In this document: piece by piece, positions 46,628 through 59,559 of the stretch | Layout: each line of letters starts with the position of its first letter | How positions within the stretch are numbered: position 1 is the stretch's first letter | Assembly (NCBI RefSeq): GCF_902362185.1 | Contig: NC_044503.1 | Location: 16,937,957-17,001,956, forward strand | Source of the DNA: Chanos chanos | Taxonomy: Eukaryota > Chordata > Actinopteri > Gonorynchiformes > Chanidae | Reading direction: 5' to 3' | DNA length: 64,000 bases | Translations under genes and position numbers: made by a program | Notes under the pieces: model-generated | The model's database searches: none | The model's input: only the letters and a program-made list of their open reading frames with translations | What the model was told of the DNA's origin: nothing

Positions 46628-47540
46628 GTTCGCAACTTTTCCCTCAACTCCCGTTCGCAGCACAGATCTACACTCAGCCAAACAGGCTCACGTTACTTCA
46701 AATGGAGATGATTGCTTGACAAGTTATAGAAGGAAGGAACCCGGCTGCGTTACAATTCCGTTAGTTTAACCATATCTTTGTCTGTGCTATCTCAGTTTTC
46801 TGAAACTGAAAGTTATTTTGTAAAGTGAAGTATCTCGAGGGTAGTAGATAGCAGGCGTAGTAACATTATACAATTAAATGGGTTATCCGTGTGGTTCAAG
46901 ACCATCAAATAGCCACTCATCTATTACTGCACCCTATGCATACTCCCCCTACATGCAATAACTAGTAGTGTAAAATAAAAGAAAGAGAGAGATGATACTG
47001 AGGCCCAGGCAAATTCCCGCTTCTTTCCGAGGACAGTTGGCCTCAATTCATATTAGTTGTGATTTAGCGTATTATATGACTTCATGCATGTAAAAATATT
47101 GAGGCTTATATAGCCTATGCCTTGCGCTTTGAGTCTTGGATGGTCAGACCCTTCCCCTCCCTCTCAAACGGAAAGCTAGCTTTCCATAAATTGTCTGAAG
47201 ACAACCATGGTCTGTCAAAGTGATCTCAAACCGCGAAATAGCGTATTGCAGGCTGCGCACAGACAGTGAGGTGAAAACTCTCAGACCTGCCTTAAGGAAA
47301 GAAATCTCCGATATGTCTAACAAATCTGTTCCTGAAAATATGTCAAACGTGTGAAACTGCACTTTGTGTTAACGAATACATTACCGAACAATTTAAGATA
47401 AACTGTGCACCAAACCAGCTGAATGACCGTATGGGCGTTATACAAAAGACAGATGCTGTTGCCATTTGAGCTCTGTACGGTTAAGTTTCGAGATGAAGCG
47501 ACAGGCTACAATTTAAAGAATAATAAAAATCACGTCATAC

Positions 47541-47660
47541 CTCTAGTCTCCAAGTGGGAAAAGTTGTGGCCTGTTGCATTATAGCTAAAAAGACCACGGT
47601 CACCGCAAAAACGACTATAGAGCCTCCTCTCTCCCGAGTTCGGTATGTCTGACACACCAT
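47541..47660 (-). CDS. mmp23b: Second signal-anchor first exon of mmp23 (alternative or relic)
   Basis: The minus-strand ATG at 47660 opens a 40-codon exon starting MVCQTYRTRERGGSIVVFAV and ending FLAIMQQATTFPTWRLE, followed by the donor GAG|GTATGA at 47541/47540 in phase 0. Copy A reads MVCQTYRSRERRGCEVLAVI and ends FLALMQAATTFPTWRLE. The frame is open and a hydrophobic core is retained although the two cores differ and B has one extra residue. It is splice-compatible with exon 2 (39627). It could supply a second promoter and signal anchor for MMP23, or be a relic that has not yet decayed. It faces ubiad1 head to head. Confidence 0.65.
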
Positions 47661-48859
47661 CGTTGCGATGTCACCATCAGAATATGTTCCCACCACGAAA
47701 ATAAAACAAATTTCACCACCATTTATTTTCCATTCATTCGCTGATATTCTGATGAGTCCATGAATTTGATTATTTTGTTGGTATAGTCCGTTGAGGTTTG
47801 CAGGTGTGAATAAAGCGAAAGCTCCGGATGGTTTTTGTCTGGAGTGGCTATGGATGAGCCTTCACCGCTCCAGACTACGGAGCAACTTGCAGCTCTCCCC
47901 CCAACTGTTGACCGCAGCACAGTTACACTGGATGCCAAAGAGTCTCACGTTACTTTAAATGGAGATTGTTGCTTGACAACATTTTAGTGGGATGGAGGAT
48001 GGACTACGCTATTATTCAGCCACTACCGTTTCAACTGTGACGTACGAGTTTTCTCTTAAGTTTATTTAGTAATGTAAAAGACACGTCTGAGAGTTAATAA
48101 AGACTCAATATCTATGCACGATTTAAATTAATTATTCATGTAGATTATATCCATTAAAATACTCCTTTTTAATTGTAGCCGATGAATATTTGCCCCTTTA
48201 TATATTTACAGGGTGTCTGAAGACAGAAAAGATACCGAAGCTCACACGAATTCTCGCTGGGGACAACTTTCCTCAGTCCCCAATTCATTACAGTTAACTG
48301 AATGAACTGTAACTGACTGTGATTCTGGTGATGTCACGGATGTTAAAAAAAAAGACCTGAATTATGCACTGAAGTTGGGTTTGGGGTCAGCTATACCCCT
48401 TTCCCAGACTCCTAAAAAATAACAGAACGCAACCCGAGATAGACAGTCACCAAGACATTGATAGACTCAATCTCTTATTTGTCAGGAGTGATCCGTGGTA
48501 AATTTTGATTGGTCCTTGTTGCCTTGTTTTGTCTCTTCTTAGTCCTTAGTCATATGTGTCACATCTACATAGACTCTATCTATCTAAGTTTGTTCTACAG
48601 TAACCAACATTCGTCTTTTTCATTTAAGGGTTTCATTAAATGCACTACTTTAGTAACGCACTTAATTGAATATAGGTATTTATCATGTCTTTTTTGCAAA
48701 TACTGCAAATTAAAACAATGAGAATCAAGAGTGATATGAAACAATGAAACAGACAGCTCGGATCCAAGTAACCGGGTTGGGAGTTTCAGTTGACACTGAA
48801 TGGCGTTGCACAAAAGAGGGACGGACAAAATGGCTGCAAACATGCACGGTTAGCATTAG

Positions 48860-49022
48860 CTTGCTGGATAAATATCCTTTGAATTGACACGTAGCTGGTC
48901 TGCCGACGCAATGGTGGAGTGTATGATTTGACTAGCCCAATTAGCAAGCAACGGTCAGAGAAAGATGTATCGACAGTGCCTGACTTTTCCCCCGTTCTTA
49001 CCTCGACATTGTTCTATAACAG
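48860..49022 (+). other. ubiad1: Probable ubiad1 5'UTR exon
   Basis: The segment ends in ATTGTTCTATAACAG|GTAGGTTT, a good donor at 49022/49023. The coding exon is preceded by TCTCTTCTCTCATAG| at 49600. The upstream edge is a guess. The segment holds short ATGs (for example near 48911) that would act as upstream start codons. Confidence 0.45.
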
Positions 49023-49624
49023 GTAGGTTTCGAAGCATATGCTTCGTTCCATTTGTTAGCGACGTAAACTAGGGAGTTAGTTGTAAAACTGAAGTGAGAC
49101 CTGTCAAGGCGCTTCATAATCTCCTGTAATCTCTGTAGTTAGCAGGTTAGCGTTAGCTTTGAAAAGTCTTAGTTTCAATTAGTGTTATATGTTGCAGTTA
49201 ATATGAATAATGCTCAAATGGAGTTTTCAGAAGACTTTTATGTTGAATTTTGTATTAGACGGAATAAAAGTTGTTGAATTAGCAGTCACCTCCCTCCCTC
49301 TACTCTGTCAGCAGCACCCTTGAGAAATTAACTGACTAGCCAGGTAGCTAACTAATCCTTAATTTCACCGTTTAGTGGTCAGTTATGATACTTTTCCCCC
49401 TACATTCCTTGATTGAAGAGTGCCTTCTCCAAAATTGTTTCTCTTGACACAAATCTCCACTGTTGCTCAAAGCAGTAGGTGTGTAAAGGTTATACGACTG
49501 ATGTTAACTGTCAGAGTAATTTCACTTTCCTTCCTAACTGGTGATGTGATTTTGATGTTTTGGTTTTGCTGATTTGAAATATCTGTCTCTTCTCTCATAG
49601 TTCGGGATTTTCACTTAAATCAGA

Positions 49625-49657
49625 ATGACTGTACTCTTAGTACTGTCTTGTCACTAA
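49625..49657 (+). other. Short upstream ORF in the ubiad1 leader
   Basis: ATG at 49625 reads ten codons ([10 protein letters not shown]) and stops at 49657, 74 bases before the ubiad1 start. If the exon begins at 49601, as the acceptor suggests, this uORF is in the mature leader. Confidence 0.45.
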
Positions 49658-49731
49658 AACCATTTTATCCTCAATCCAACCAGGGTGAAGTGCTGCTGCT
49701 GCTGGTGCTTCAGAAAAAGTCAGACAGAATT

Positions 49732-51204
49732 ATGGATGCGGGACATAAACCGTCAAATGCAGAGACGTACGTACTGGCAGGATCCAATGGACACAATGGA
49801 GCAAAAGAACTGGGTTTAAATGACATGGAGCGAAACCACGTTGGAAGATTCTACGGAATGGCCAGAATGGCATCGGACGTGCAGAATAAATGTGCGGCAT
49901 ATGTTTTAGCGCTCCGGCCGTGGAGTTTTAGTGCCTCGCTCACGCCCGTAGCGCTTGGCAGTGCACTTGCGTACAAACTGGAAGGCTCCGTTGACCTTTT
50001 AATTCTCCTGGTTTGCGCGGTGGCGGTTCTCGTGGTACACGGAGCGGGGAACCTTGTGAACACGTATTACGATTTTTCCAAAGGGATTGACCATAAAAAG
50101 AGCGATGACAGGACTTTGGTCGATCAGATTTTGGAGCCCCAGGACGTGGTGATGTTTGGGGCTTTGTTGTATTCTGTGGGGTGTCTTTGTGCGACCCTTC
50201 TCTATTTTCTTTCCACGCTGAGGCTGGAGCATCTAGCGCTCATTTATTTCGGTGGTCTCTCCAGCTCTTTCCTCTACACAGGAGGTAAGAATGCATTTCC
50301 CCAGCACTTAAAAATAATGGCAGGTTTACCCGGATTGTTTGCATATTATCAGAGCGTTGAAGTGCAGAATCACCATGGTGGGTGGTTGAAAGTGCTCCAA
50401 ATTTAACAACGATGGTCTTTTCTTTCACTTTTGCACAAGGCAGTGGCTTTTATAAACCAGTCTTCAAACGTACCAAGTTTATTGCTGTGTTATTTAAGTC
50501 TTTGTGCTTTTCTCATACTTTATGGAAAAAGCCTACTCTTAAAAAAAAATCAATCAAACTTCATTTAGAGATCACTGATTTGAGTCTTCAAACTGTCCAG
50601 TTGGTCTTTCTTTTGTGATACTTTTAATTATACTCTTTGCCACACAAATATTTTTAAAACCACAAAATGATCTTTTTCTTTTTCTTTTTTTTTTAATGTT
50701 GTTGTTGTTTTTTTAGGTATTGGGCTGAAGTATGTGGCCCTGGGTGATGTAGTCATCCTCATCACGTTTGGTCCTCTGGCCGTCATGTTTGCCCACGCTG
50801 TGCAGGTGGGCTACCTGTCGGTTCTGCCGCTGGTTTACGCCGTTCCCCTGGCCCTCAACACAGAAGCCATCCTTCACAGCAACAACACACGGGACATGGA
50901 CTCAGACAAACAGGCAGGCATCGTGACACTGGCCATACTGATCGGGCCAGCGTTCTCCTACATCCTCTACAACCTGCTCCTCTTTGTCCCGTACGTTCTC
51001 TTCTGTATCCTAGCAACGCGATACACCATCAGTATGGCTCTACCCTTGCTAACCTTACCCATGGCCTTCCCATTGGAAAGGCAGTTTCGTAGCCAGTGCT
51101 ATTCCAAGATCCCCCAAAAAACTGCAAAGCTTAACATGTTAATGGGACTCTTTTACGTGTTTGGGATCATTTTAGCACCACAAGGCAGCTTGCCACTACT
51201 GTGA
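49732..51204 (+). CDS. ubiad1: UbiA prenyltransferase domain-containing protein 1
   Basis: Two coding exons, 49732-50284 and 50717-51204, join in phase 1 (GGA G|GT ATT GGG) and give 346 residues (human 338, also two exons). UBIAD1 is an ER/Golgi multi-pass enzyme that transfers a geranylgeranyl group to menadione to make menaquinone-4 (vitamin K2), and it binds HMG-CoA reductase. Visible hallmarks: [20 protein letters not shown] (residues 57-76), first Asp-rich motif [11 protein letters not shown] at 110-120 followed by [11 protein letters not shown], and second motif NNTRDMDSD at 240-248. Roughly eight to ten hydrophobic helices follow, ending [18 protein letters not shown] start at the ATG at 49732, since in-frame sequence further upstream has no ATG. 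The N-terminus (1-50) is poorly conserved, as usual in this family. Confidence 0.97.
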
Positions 51205-52020
51205 GCTTGACTTTTTTTCCCCCCTCTTCCATCTTTTCTTTTTGATTTAAACAAAAATGATTAAGTATCTGGGCAACTTGTTTGTATTTATGATGATATA
51301 TGTCAGAGGTTTTAAAAACAAGGACGATAATTTATTGTTTAATTTATACTGATGTGAAAGTAGCACTTTTGAATTCCCAAGCTGCCCAGAAACATCAGTT
51401 GAGCAGTATTATTTGAGTACATTTGTTTATGTAGGAGAGTCGCCGTAATTCATTTGGATGTAAAGATGACTGAGATTTCTGTTCTTTGGCAGAGTGGTAG
51501 CTCTCAGCGCAGTCTGCAAGGAAACTTCAGAAGAAACCGTTCATATCGCACTGTCGTGTCAAAAACTGTCCTAACCTGATAGGTTATGTCAAAAGTAGTG
51601 TTTTCTGTAGGACCAAAAATATGTGTGACAGGGAGCCACATTTCCTAAAAGTTTCCACCATTGCCACAAAATAAAAAGAGAGAGAAAAAAAGGGGTGTGT
51701 CACACCGAAACCATATCTGTCCAGTAACACATGATTTCTGGCCTGTGTTTTCAGACAGATTTACAGAGACAGTCATTTTACAGGTTCACCCATTACTTAC
51801 TTGCCATAACAGAACACAATAAACTATAGAAGACTCCTGTTTTTCTAAATGAGCTCCAACATTGAGAACTAATAATTGTGTATTCGCAGATGACTTTTCT
51901 ATAATCTTATGATAACACAACAGATGAGGCCCACTGTTTGCATAAAACGCTCCATACTGTCAAAGCCTTTGTCACGGTCAATGGTATGCATCATATTTTG
52001 ACTGTTTTAGTCTTTCATGA

Positions 52021-52270
52021 AATAAAATCACTAATGTCCCTGTAATGGAAGCACACGTTGAAACTTTTAAGTGCGTATGGCTCTGTATTCAGGAGACGCT
52101 GTCATATTAGAAGCAGAAGAGGCTGATGTGATAGTCTGGCGCCAAACTCAAACTTTGCCCTTTTTGGGAAGTGTTCGAAGGACAGAAATGCTGGTTAGGT
52201 GAGAGTCTGTGTGAGGAACTGTGTTCGGTGAGGTATCTTAGGAGTAACTTCCAGATCTTTTCAGAATAAA
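52021..52270 (+). terminator. ubiad1: Candidate ubiad1 polyadenylation signals
   Basis: AATAAA occurs at 52021 and again at 52265, about 0.8 and 1.06 kb after the stop codon. The second is followed by a TGTCTGCATGCAG GT-rich stretch and seems the better end. Another, at about 51820, could give a shorter form. Confidence 0.45.
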
Positions 52271-52279
52271 GACTGTTTG

Positions 52280-55200
52280 GCAACCACTGGTGTCTGCATG
52301 CAGTTCGTGGGACATGTCATGGTGATATGTTACAGACTTAAGGCATCAGAGGGCTGCTCCCTGACAACCTGTTGCCTCAGTTAATCAGATCGCTGTTGGT
52401 CATTTTGCATTTATGAACACTGCTCTTCCTTGGACTAGGGCTATATTTGAAACTCAGAACTACACACCATAATACTTTAATGTATTTTTGCATTAAATAT
52501 TGAACATTTAACATAATTTAAGGGGAAAATAACTTTTTTTCAGCTTGCTTAATTGCAGTATGCAGAATCTGAAATACAGAAGTGGAGGGAAAGCCATGAC
52601 AGATCATTGCCAAGTCACGGTCTGAATTAGACACGTTCAAAGAGTTGCCTTTCAAACACCTCACGTTCTCGGCACGATATCTCCACTTGTGTTCTGTTGC
52701 CATGCCTTTTTGGCGCGTTGTGAACATCCATAGCACTGTATTCTGGATTGTGAAGGAGGTAACGTTTCGAAGTAAGGTTTAATCGCCGCTTTTCTTTGAA
52801 ATATATTCCAAGGGCTCGACTGACATATAGTTTCACAGGTTAAGCTTTTATTTAATTATTGACGCTTAAAGCACGTGGTCTGACAACTTATCCTTGTGTT
52901 ATCTTTGTATCAGCAAAGGCATTGTTTTAATCGGTCAAGTGGAAACCACAAGCCCCATTTTGAGAAGCTGGCTTGTTATCTCATTTAAATTACTTTTGGT
53001 GGTTCATTAAGATGATTTTTTTGTGAAGCTCGGTCGACATATGTGTGCAAAATGTGGCAGCGCAGTAATTGAGGTTTTTAAACATATCCGCAATGGATCT
53101 TATTCAGTAGGGCACCCGTAACATTTACACATGGTCAAAAGGTGAACCAAGATTTTTCAGTGTCAAACACATGCGTAAACGACATTCATAAACCTGTGTC
53201 GTGCGCCTCTAATCAGAATTTGTCGACTGAAGCGTATTGTCGGTCTCAAACCAGCATAGGGAAGCATAAAACATTTTACTGTTTGTTAAATATTACTGAC
53301 ACTCAATCCTCTCCACAGAATTTGCCAGAGGTGCGTCGCGCCTAGTAAGGTTTAGGAATCTTAAACGTAATCTCCACGTTAGTTTTCCCTCTTCAAAATC
53401 TGCACAGCGAAATGAACGACGTAGTTCAGACAAAGATAGAAACATAGTATTCCACGATCATTCATCAGAAATGACATTACATATTTAATATTTCTCACTG
53501 TTGCTCTTTCATACTTCTGAAAGGGTTGGTTAAACAATGATAAGTGTGAATAAAGTGAAGTGTGGATTGTGATTTCTCAGTACGGTTCGTTCTGGTTATG
53601 TTTTGCTCGAAAACTAAGTATGTGCCGCTCAATTCACGTGGTATCTGAGTGGAGCTGAATCGGCTCAGCTAATATGTGAAGTTGCAACGAGGGTGTCCAA
53701 GAGGTGACTCAATTGAACAAATAAATATGTACATAGTTCACAAACTTTGTTTATTCAATCCCCCATCGCCTCGGCCGAAGCACTTCAATTCTGAAAGAAC
53801 ACGAAAGTTTTACATCAAAGCAGTGTCTTATGGTGTGTCAAATAACACACACTCCATCTATGCATCGAGGAACAAAAGACGCTAAATTATTTTTATGTAA
53901 AACATAACATTTGACATGAGTGTATAGCATTAAGGTCATCTTAGGTCTTCAAATTGCACTCCACTTTCTGCCATTCTTCTGCGCAACCATCCTCTATAAA
54001 CACACACATAACCAGAGACCAGGCCTTGAGCCAAAACGACAAACTTAAATAAATATCTACAAGGTCATGATGCCCGTAGGGTTCAGTATGGGAACCAGTG
54101 AAGTGTTATTGCCAACATAAATTATGACATTTTAAAATTCATGTCTCTCTCTCTCTGTGTGTGTGTGTGTGTGTGTTTTTAAATAAACATTAGACTGAGT
54201 ACAAAAGGCTGCTGACTGGAATGGAACGGTTCACAAAGCTAAAGTTCTTCTTGAAAATGTTTTCCTTGGAATGAGCTCACAATTCAGCATTTTCTATGGT
54301 ACATTTCATTTTTTTAAGGAGAAGCCTCAGTCCTCGAATAGAGTTCTATTTTGAGTTTGTTTCATGCGAACAATTGTTAGAATAAATTATATTCCATAAC
54401 TATTTTCTAGTTGATTTCATTTTCATAAAAAGGGGCTCATTCATTTGTTTCTTTTGATTCTGACTGAATAGAGGATCTAATTCTACACATGTGATAACAT
54501 TTAAATAAGTTAATGGTGCTATGTTGCTTAACAATATTATTGCTGTTTTTCAGAAGAACATTCGTGAATGATGATTGTAAATAGTGTTGCATTTAGCTCA
54601 AAAGCACAGGCGAAAACTTAACACAGCAACTGCCAAAATAACGGAAACAACAGCTTAGTGTTTTTATAGGGTGGTGTTGTGACACAAGCTTAGCATGCTT
54701 TGGTACAGACTCCTGTGCATTTCCCCACAAGAATCTGCATTAGTTCTGTTTTGTTCTTAGTTGTGGAAAATGCTGCCCTAGGCAAAGCTCCAGAGAACCC
54801 CTTCCTGTTCAGGTGGGTTAAGATCTGGTGACTCAGACGGCCAAGCCAGGACATACAGTATAGTTTACAGTGTTTTCATTCCCATCAAACCGTTCAGCAA
54901 CTGCTTGTGTTTAGTGACCTGTCATCCTGAAACAGACCCTTTTCACCGACGTACGAAATCTGACAGCCTTGATCACGCAGAGTAGCTTCATATTTAATGT
55001 TACAGTTAACTTTCCCCTCAGTGGCTTGACTGGACCTAAACCAAGTGAGTAAAATGAATCCGTAACAGAGCCGATCACATCCCACTGTTATGGGGAAACA
55101 AGTTCTTAAGCATGTACGATCTTTTTACAACCCACCACATATGCACATAAACGCAGGTCAAGGAGTGTCTCATCTCATCGTATGTTTTTTTTTTTTTTTT

Positions 55201-58200
55201 TAAACCACGGGCAGGTGGGCTGCTACCTATGGTCCCTGCTATTGGTTTATTCACAAACACGTTTTAGGGCGTTATGCAGTGTAGTCTGAGTATAGTATCC
55301 CTCTGCCAAACTGTCAGTTGACTGCTCTTTTCCAGCGTTCCTCTATATAACTCCGGGGATGATAGGACTTTTAAAAGGCTTAATTCATAGGTCAACCAGT
55401 GTTCAGGTGTCTGTCAACAGCCTGCTTCCTAAAGAATACCTCATCTACTGAAGGTGACAGTTACCTCTTCTATGTTAATCAAATCTAACGGTACACAACC
55501 CGGACACCTTTGACAGTCGGACGCCAATTCCACACATTTCACTCAGTGTCACACAGCAGCAGATGGCGCCACGTTACAATAAATTATTCAAACACTTAAC
55601 TGTACTTGTCATGTATTGTCGTTGGGAGTTAATGCAAAACATTATATCAACTGCAACGTTACACGCAGCGCTGGATTCGCAAACATTTGCAAAACGTGTT
55701 ACTGTAAATGGGTTTATAAATGTGAATACCAAAATATACTAACAATATGCTGAGTTCTTTGTTTACAGTTAAAATCAAGTGAACAAGATTTATTGTTGTA
55801 CTGAAGTATTCTGGAACCATAGAATTTCTTGATACCGAAAAGCAGCATAGCTTGACGATACCTCTTCATTAAGGCCATTGAGAATAAGATCTTGACGACA
55901 GTGGGGAGCCGATGTAAGGAATTCGCGCATGTGCATTCCTTTACGTTTCATTGGAAGACAATTCACCCGTAGTCACCACTAAGCGAGCACGCCAGTGCAG
56001 CAAAATACACTTTTGACAGTGAGCTCTTTATTTACCGAAAACAAGGACTGTAAAGGTGACTTTTATTAATTAGTTATCCTCAGCAACACTGCACCTTGGG
56101 GAGAGAAAAACACAAGTGACGCACAGCGTGGGAGTGTCAGCCCAGTATCCACTCACTTGGACAGCTAGCATTCAGCTAACCAGCCTTATATTTTTACTTC
56201 CGTCTCAAAACGCTGTCACTGAAGAGATGTCGCGTTGATGGTTGATCACCGGTATGGAATTTGTGTAAAACCCAAACTGAAGACCCCTTGTGGAAGGTTA
56301 GTGAAGCCCAACAAATGTTATCATCGCATCCGTTTGATATCGAAGACGCCGTGTCGTGTTAACCTACACTAGTAGATAGGACTTGTGACACATGCCCGTT
56401 CAACGCGGTTCTGTTATGGCCATCGCTTGTGTTAATCTAAAGCTAAACCTATAAGCAAATTAATCGTTGGCCCGGTGAAGTTTTCTTGGATGCATTAATG
56501 CTGTCTACAGGTAAGCATACAATTGATAATGCTCTCACACTGACGTTTTGTATTTTGCACTGAGAAATTGACCGTGTCTTGGGCGATGTCTTATCCCCCA
56601 TAGAATCCACTGATTACAATGGCCAGACCACTGTCGCAGATCACCAGTTGTTTACTCCAGGATCAGACATGCGACAGAAAGGTGCAAAAAAAAAAGGGGG
56701 GTGGGGGGAGTGCTTGCAAAAATAAACGTCATTCGCGGAATTCATAAAATGACATTAGCGTCTGCAAGATTAGATATTCCTATTTTGGTCAAAGAAGTGG
56801 GGAACCACAAAGAGCTATTGTAGGCTATGTGTTGTGCTCTCTCGAACAGTAACATAGGTATGCACTGGACGTATAAGTATTCCACGGGGTCTAAAGTTGC
56901 CCCCTACCACCCTTTTAAACTCCGATGTTCTTGCATGCTTCGTATTGTTGAAAGTGTGGTGTGAAAATAGACCGTTGCTTTAGAGAAAGATCTTACTTAT
57001 TTTGGTCCCAGGTATAATTCAGTTCTGTGTGAGATGGGTTTAACTTGGAAATGTGCTCTCCGATAAACAGAATTAATTAAATAGCGGAAAGTGAAGCTAC
57101 CTATAACAGACACTTATTCTTTTCCCACTAGAAATGACAATACCTGGTATGACAGCTTACTAAAGAATCAAATGCATGATCTTGGAACTGAAGTTTCTGG
57201 TGATTTATCTCTCCAGGATATCATTTATTTAGACTGCGCCTATTCAGATGCCGGTACCTGTTTCATTCTTAAGCGCAACGCAAGTTACTAAGTGCTTACC
57301 GATCCACTACATGTTTTTCTCAGCTACTGTAGTCATGCCAGTTTTGTTTTCGATATTAACCTTGCCTTTCTTATTTACAGCACTGTTCGTTTTTGAAATG
57401 CTTTGAGATTACACGTCACTAACCCTTCATATGTGTGTGCGTAGTGACCACAGAAACGTAGTGGAAAGGGGATTTCAGAGAATTTTTATATGGGGAAGAA
57501 CACGTTTGGTTAAGGCAAGATGGAAACGCTTATTGAAGTGGAAAATGAGTAATTACGTATGTAAACGTTTGTATTGGTAATTAGAGAGGAAGACACACAA
57601 TTCCACAAAAGTCACAAATGTATACATGGCAGAATAAGGTTAACTCAAACTAACCAATTCAATCATGCAGTTGCCTTGATAACATGGGGTTTTGCCTAAC
57701 GAGAACAACTACCCTGTGCTTTCCTTGAAATGTTTCAGGTATCGACCTCTGACCACAGTGATTTGACCCGAGTTTGATTTGTCTGTGATAGGTCACTCAG
57801 TTCTTCTTTCAGTTGAACTCATCACTAGTGTGTAATACACTGTTACTTGTGGTCAGTTGTAATAGGAGCATCATTCTAGTGAAACGTCGTGACGTGTAAA
57901 GGTCTTCACTTGTGTGAGGTTATGTCATACAGTTTGCAGTAAGACAACCAAAAGGGACTATTTCAAAAGACTATGTTTCACTATTATCACGTGTGGATTT
58001 AAGAGGTTCCGTCAACAGCTGAATATCAGATAAATGTACATTCAGGTTATTATGGTTTGAAACAATCAACCAAATGGGCTGTGCCCCACTCATATGTTGT
58101 CCTAGTATCAGTTAGTCAGCAGTTAACGCTTTGAAATATCTGTGAAGATATGCGTGGCTAGATGCATGAACGCAAGAAGGTCTATGGTCACTGAGTCAGA

Positions 58201-59280
58201 CAGAACATATGACAGGACGTGTAAATGTGTGGTTAAATACACGTTGCTGTAATGTTGGGCAATGCTGGACTGAGTCACTTAAATGAACCTTAAACAAAAC
58301 TTAACGTCTTCATAACAAGCGTCACAATTCATTACACCCGGACGCTCCGGAAGCAAGGATTGTCACGCGGGGCCAGGCGAATTTGTGTGAGTGTTTGAGT
58401 TATGGGAACAGCCTACATCTTATCTCCTTTTAGAGTTTCTTAAAAAGCCTCTTGTCACTTCTCCATTTCACAGAGTCTACAGATGACATGTTTCACACTC
58501 TCTATAGATACATTTTTGTAGTGAAAACACTCATTAGATTAGTTTATCTACATACAAGGTATTAAACAATATCTTTTTTAGTGGATGTTCGATCACTGCC
58601 CAGTTATGATAGTAAACTCGATTCGGTTCATTCAGTTTTCTACAGTTTTATTTGAATGGAGCATTTTTTGAGACATTGTCACAGAGCACTTAAATAAGAA
58701 CCTGACTGTACATGAGATTCTTCTGAAAAACATTCTGATTTGACTGACCTGACCTGTGGTGTGTTTGGTTGAATAGATCTGGCATTGTATTTGATAACAT
58801 TGTCACTGTTCTGTCTGGGCACAGATCATTGCTCAGCCACAGTGCAAATACCACTGTCTCTCTATGGATCCCAACAGCTCTGTGAATGTGTGTGTGCATG
58901 TGCGTGTGTGTGTGCATGTGTGTGTGAGTGGCATGCAGTCTCTGTCCATGCCTCTCACAGCTGCACCTAGATGTACTTGCACCTAGACTGTGAACACTCT
59001 CTCTCTCTCATTCAATCACACACACACACACACACACTCTCTCTCTCTCTCTCGCCCCATCTCCCCTCCCTTTATTTACGGAACTCTCAGTCTCAGAGTG
59101 AAGATTGGAATGATGGCAGGTGGTAGGCACCACCTCCTCCCCAAAACCCCTCCCCTCCTTTTCAGCCCAAAAGCACATACTTTATCAGATTCCCCTTCTG
59201 CCTCTTCTTGATCACATACCCATCCCCCAGCCTGCAACCCTGTCTGTTTGGCATAACAGAGATCTTCTCAGCTGAGCCTC
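52280..59280. other. Long non-coding stretch downstream of ubiad1
   Basis: I see no exon with family similarity. It contains short open frames without codon-level support, a (GT)n near 54.15 kb, a T-rich run near 55.18 kb, a probable degraded repeat (separate entry), and CA/CT tracts at about 58.88-59.06 kb. A donor-like TGTCTACAG|GTAAGC at about 56511 could end a non-coding exon of a downstream plus-strand gene, but nothing else supports it. Confidence 0.5.
54618..55000. repeat. Degraded interspersed repeat, family uncertain
   Basis: GCCAAAATAACGGAAACAAC with TTTTTATAGGGTGGTGTTG, followed by GGGTTAAGATCTGGTGACTC, resembles non-autonomous DNA-transposon copies I have met in fish sequence. 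I found no intact terminal repeats, so this is a weak call. Confidence 0.35.
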
Positions 59281-59365
59281 ACTCTCTCTCTCTCTCTCTC
59301 TGTATGTGTGTGTATATATATATCTCTCTGTATGTGTGTGTATATATATATGCATGCTTCTGTGT
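59280..59365. repeat. CT/GT/TA compound microsatellite
   Basis: Two consecutive blocks of CTCTCT, GTATGTGTGTG and TATATATAT repeat in the same order. Confidence 0.9.
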
Positions 59366-59559
59366 CTCATTACCTCTCCCACACATATAGGTAAGATGTT
59401 CCTGAATGTGATGCAAAGAGGGAGGGAGTGTGTGAGTGTGTGTGTGTATCATCAGGGTTTTACAGCACCGGAAATAACAGCAGCAGTGAGTGTAGGAGCT
59501 GTCAGCGAATATGTGTGTGTGTGTGTGTGCGAGCGGCCAGAAAACTCTGTGGACACCCC

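Larger units (their letters stand above)
46184..48310 (-). repeat. Tandem segmental duplication, about 1.25-kb unit, carrying the mmp23 first exon
   Basis: Unit A (about 46184-47433) and unit B (about 47434-48310 and possibly beyond) align in the same order: GATGCTGCTGCCGTTTG versus GATGCTGTTGCCATTTG, the signal-anchor exon, the upstream ATTTCACCACCATTTATTTTC, a CACCGCTCCAGACT hairpin element, CTCACGTTACTTCAAATGGAG versus CTCACGTTACTTTAAATGGAG, and a far segment ending CCTCAATTCAT versus CCCCAATTCAT. Non-coding parts have drifted with small indels, so the duplication is not recent. The exon ends, ATG and donor site are kept in both units. Confidence 0.85.

Noticed and set aside
49648-49731. 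N-terminal extension of ubiad1
   Set aside because: Begins with TTG and lacks an in-frame ATG; the ATG at 49732 gives the expected length.
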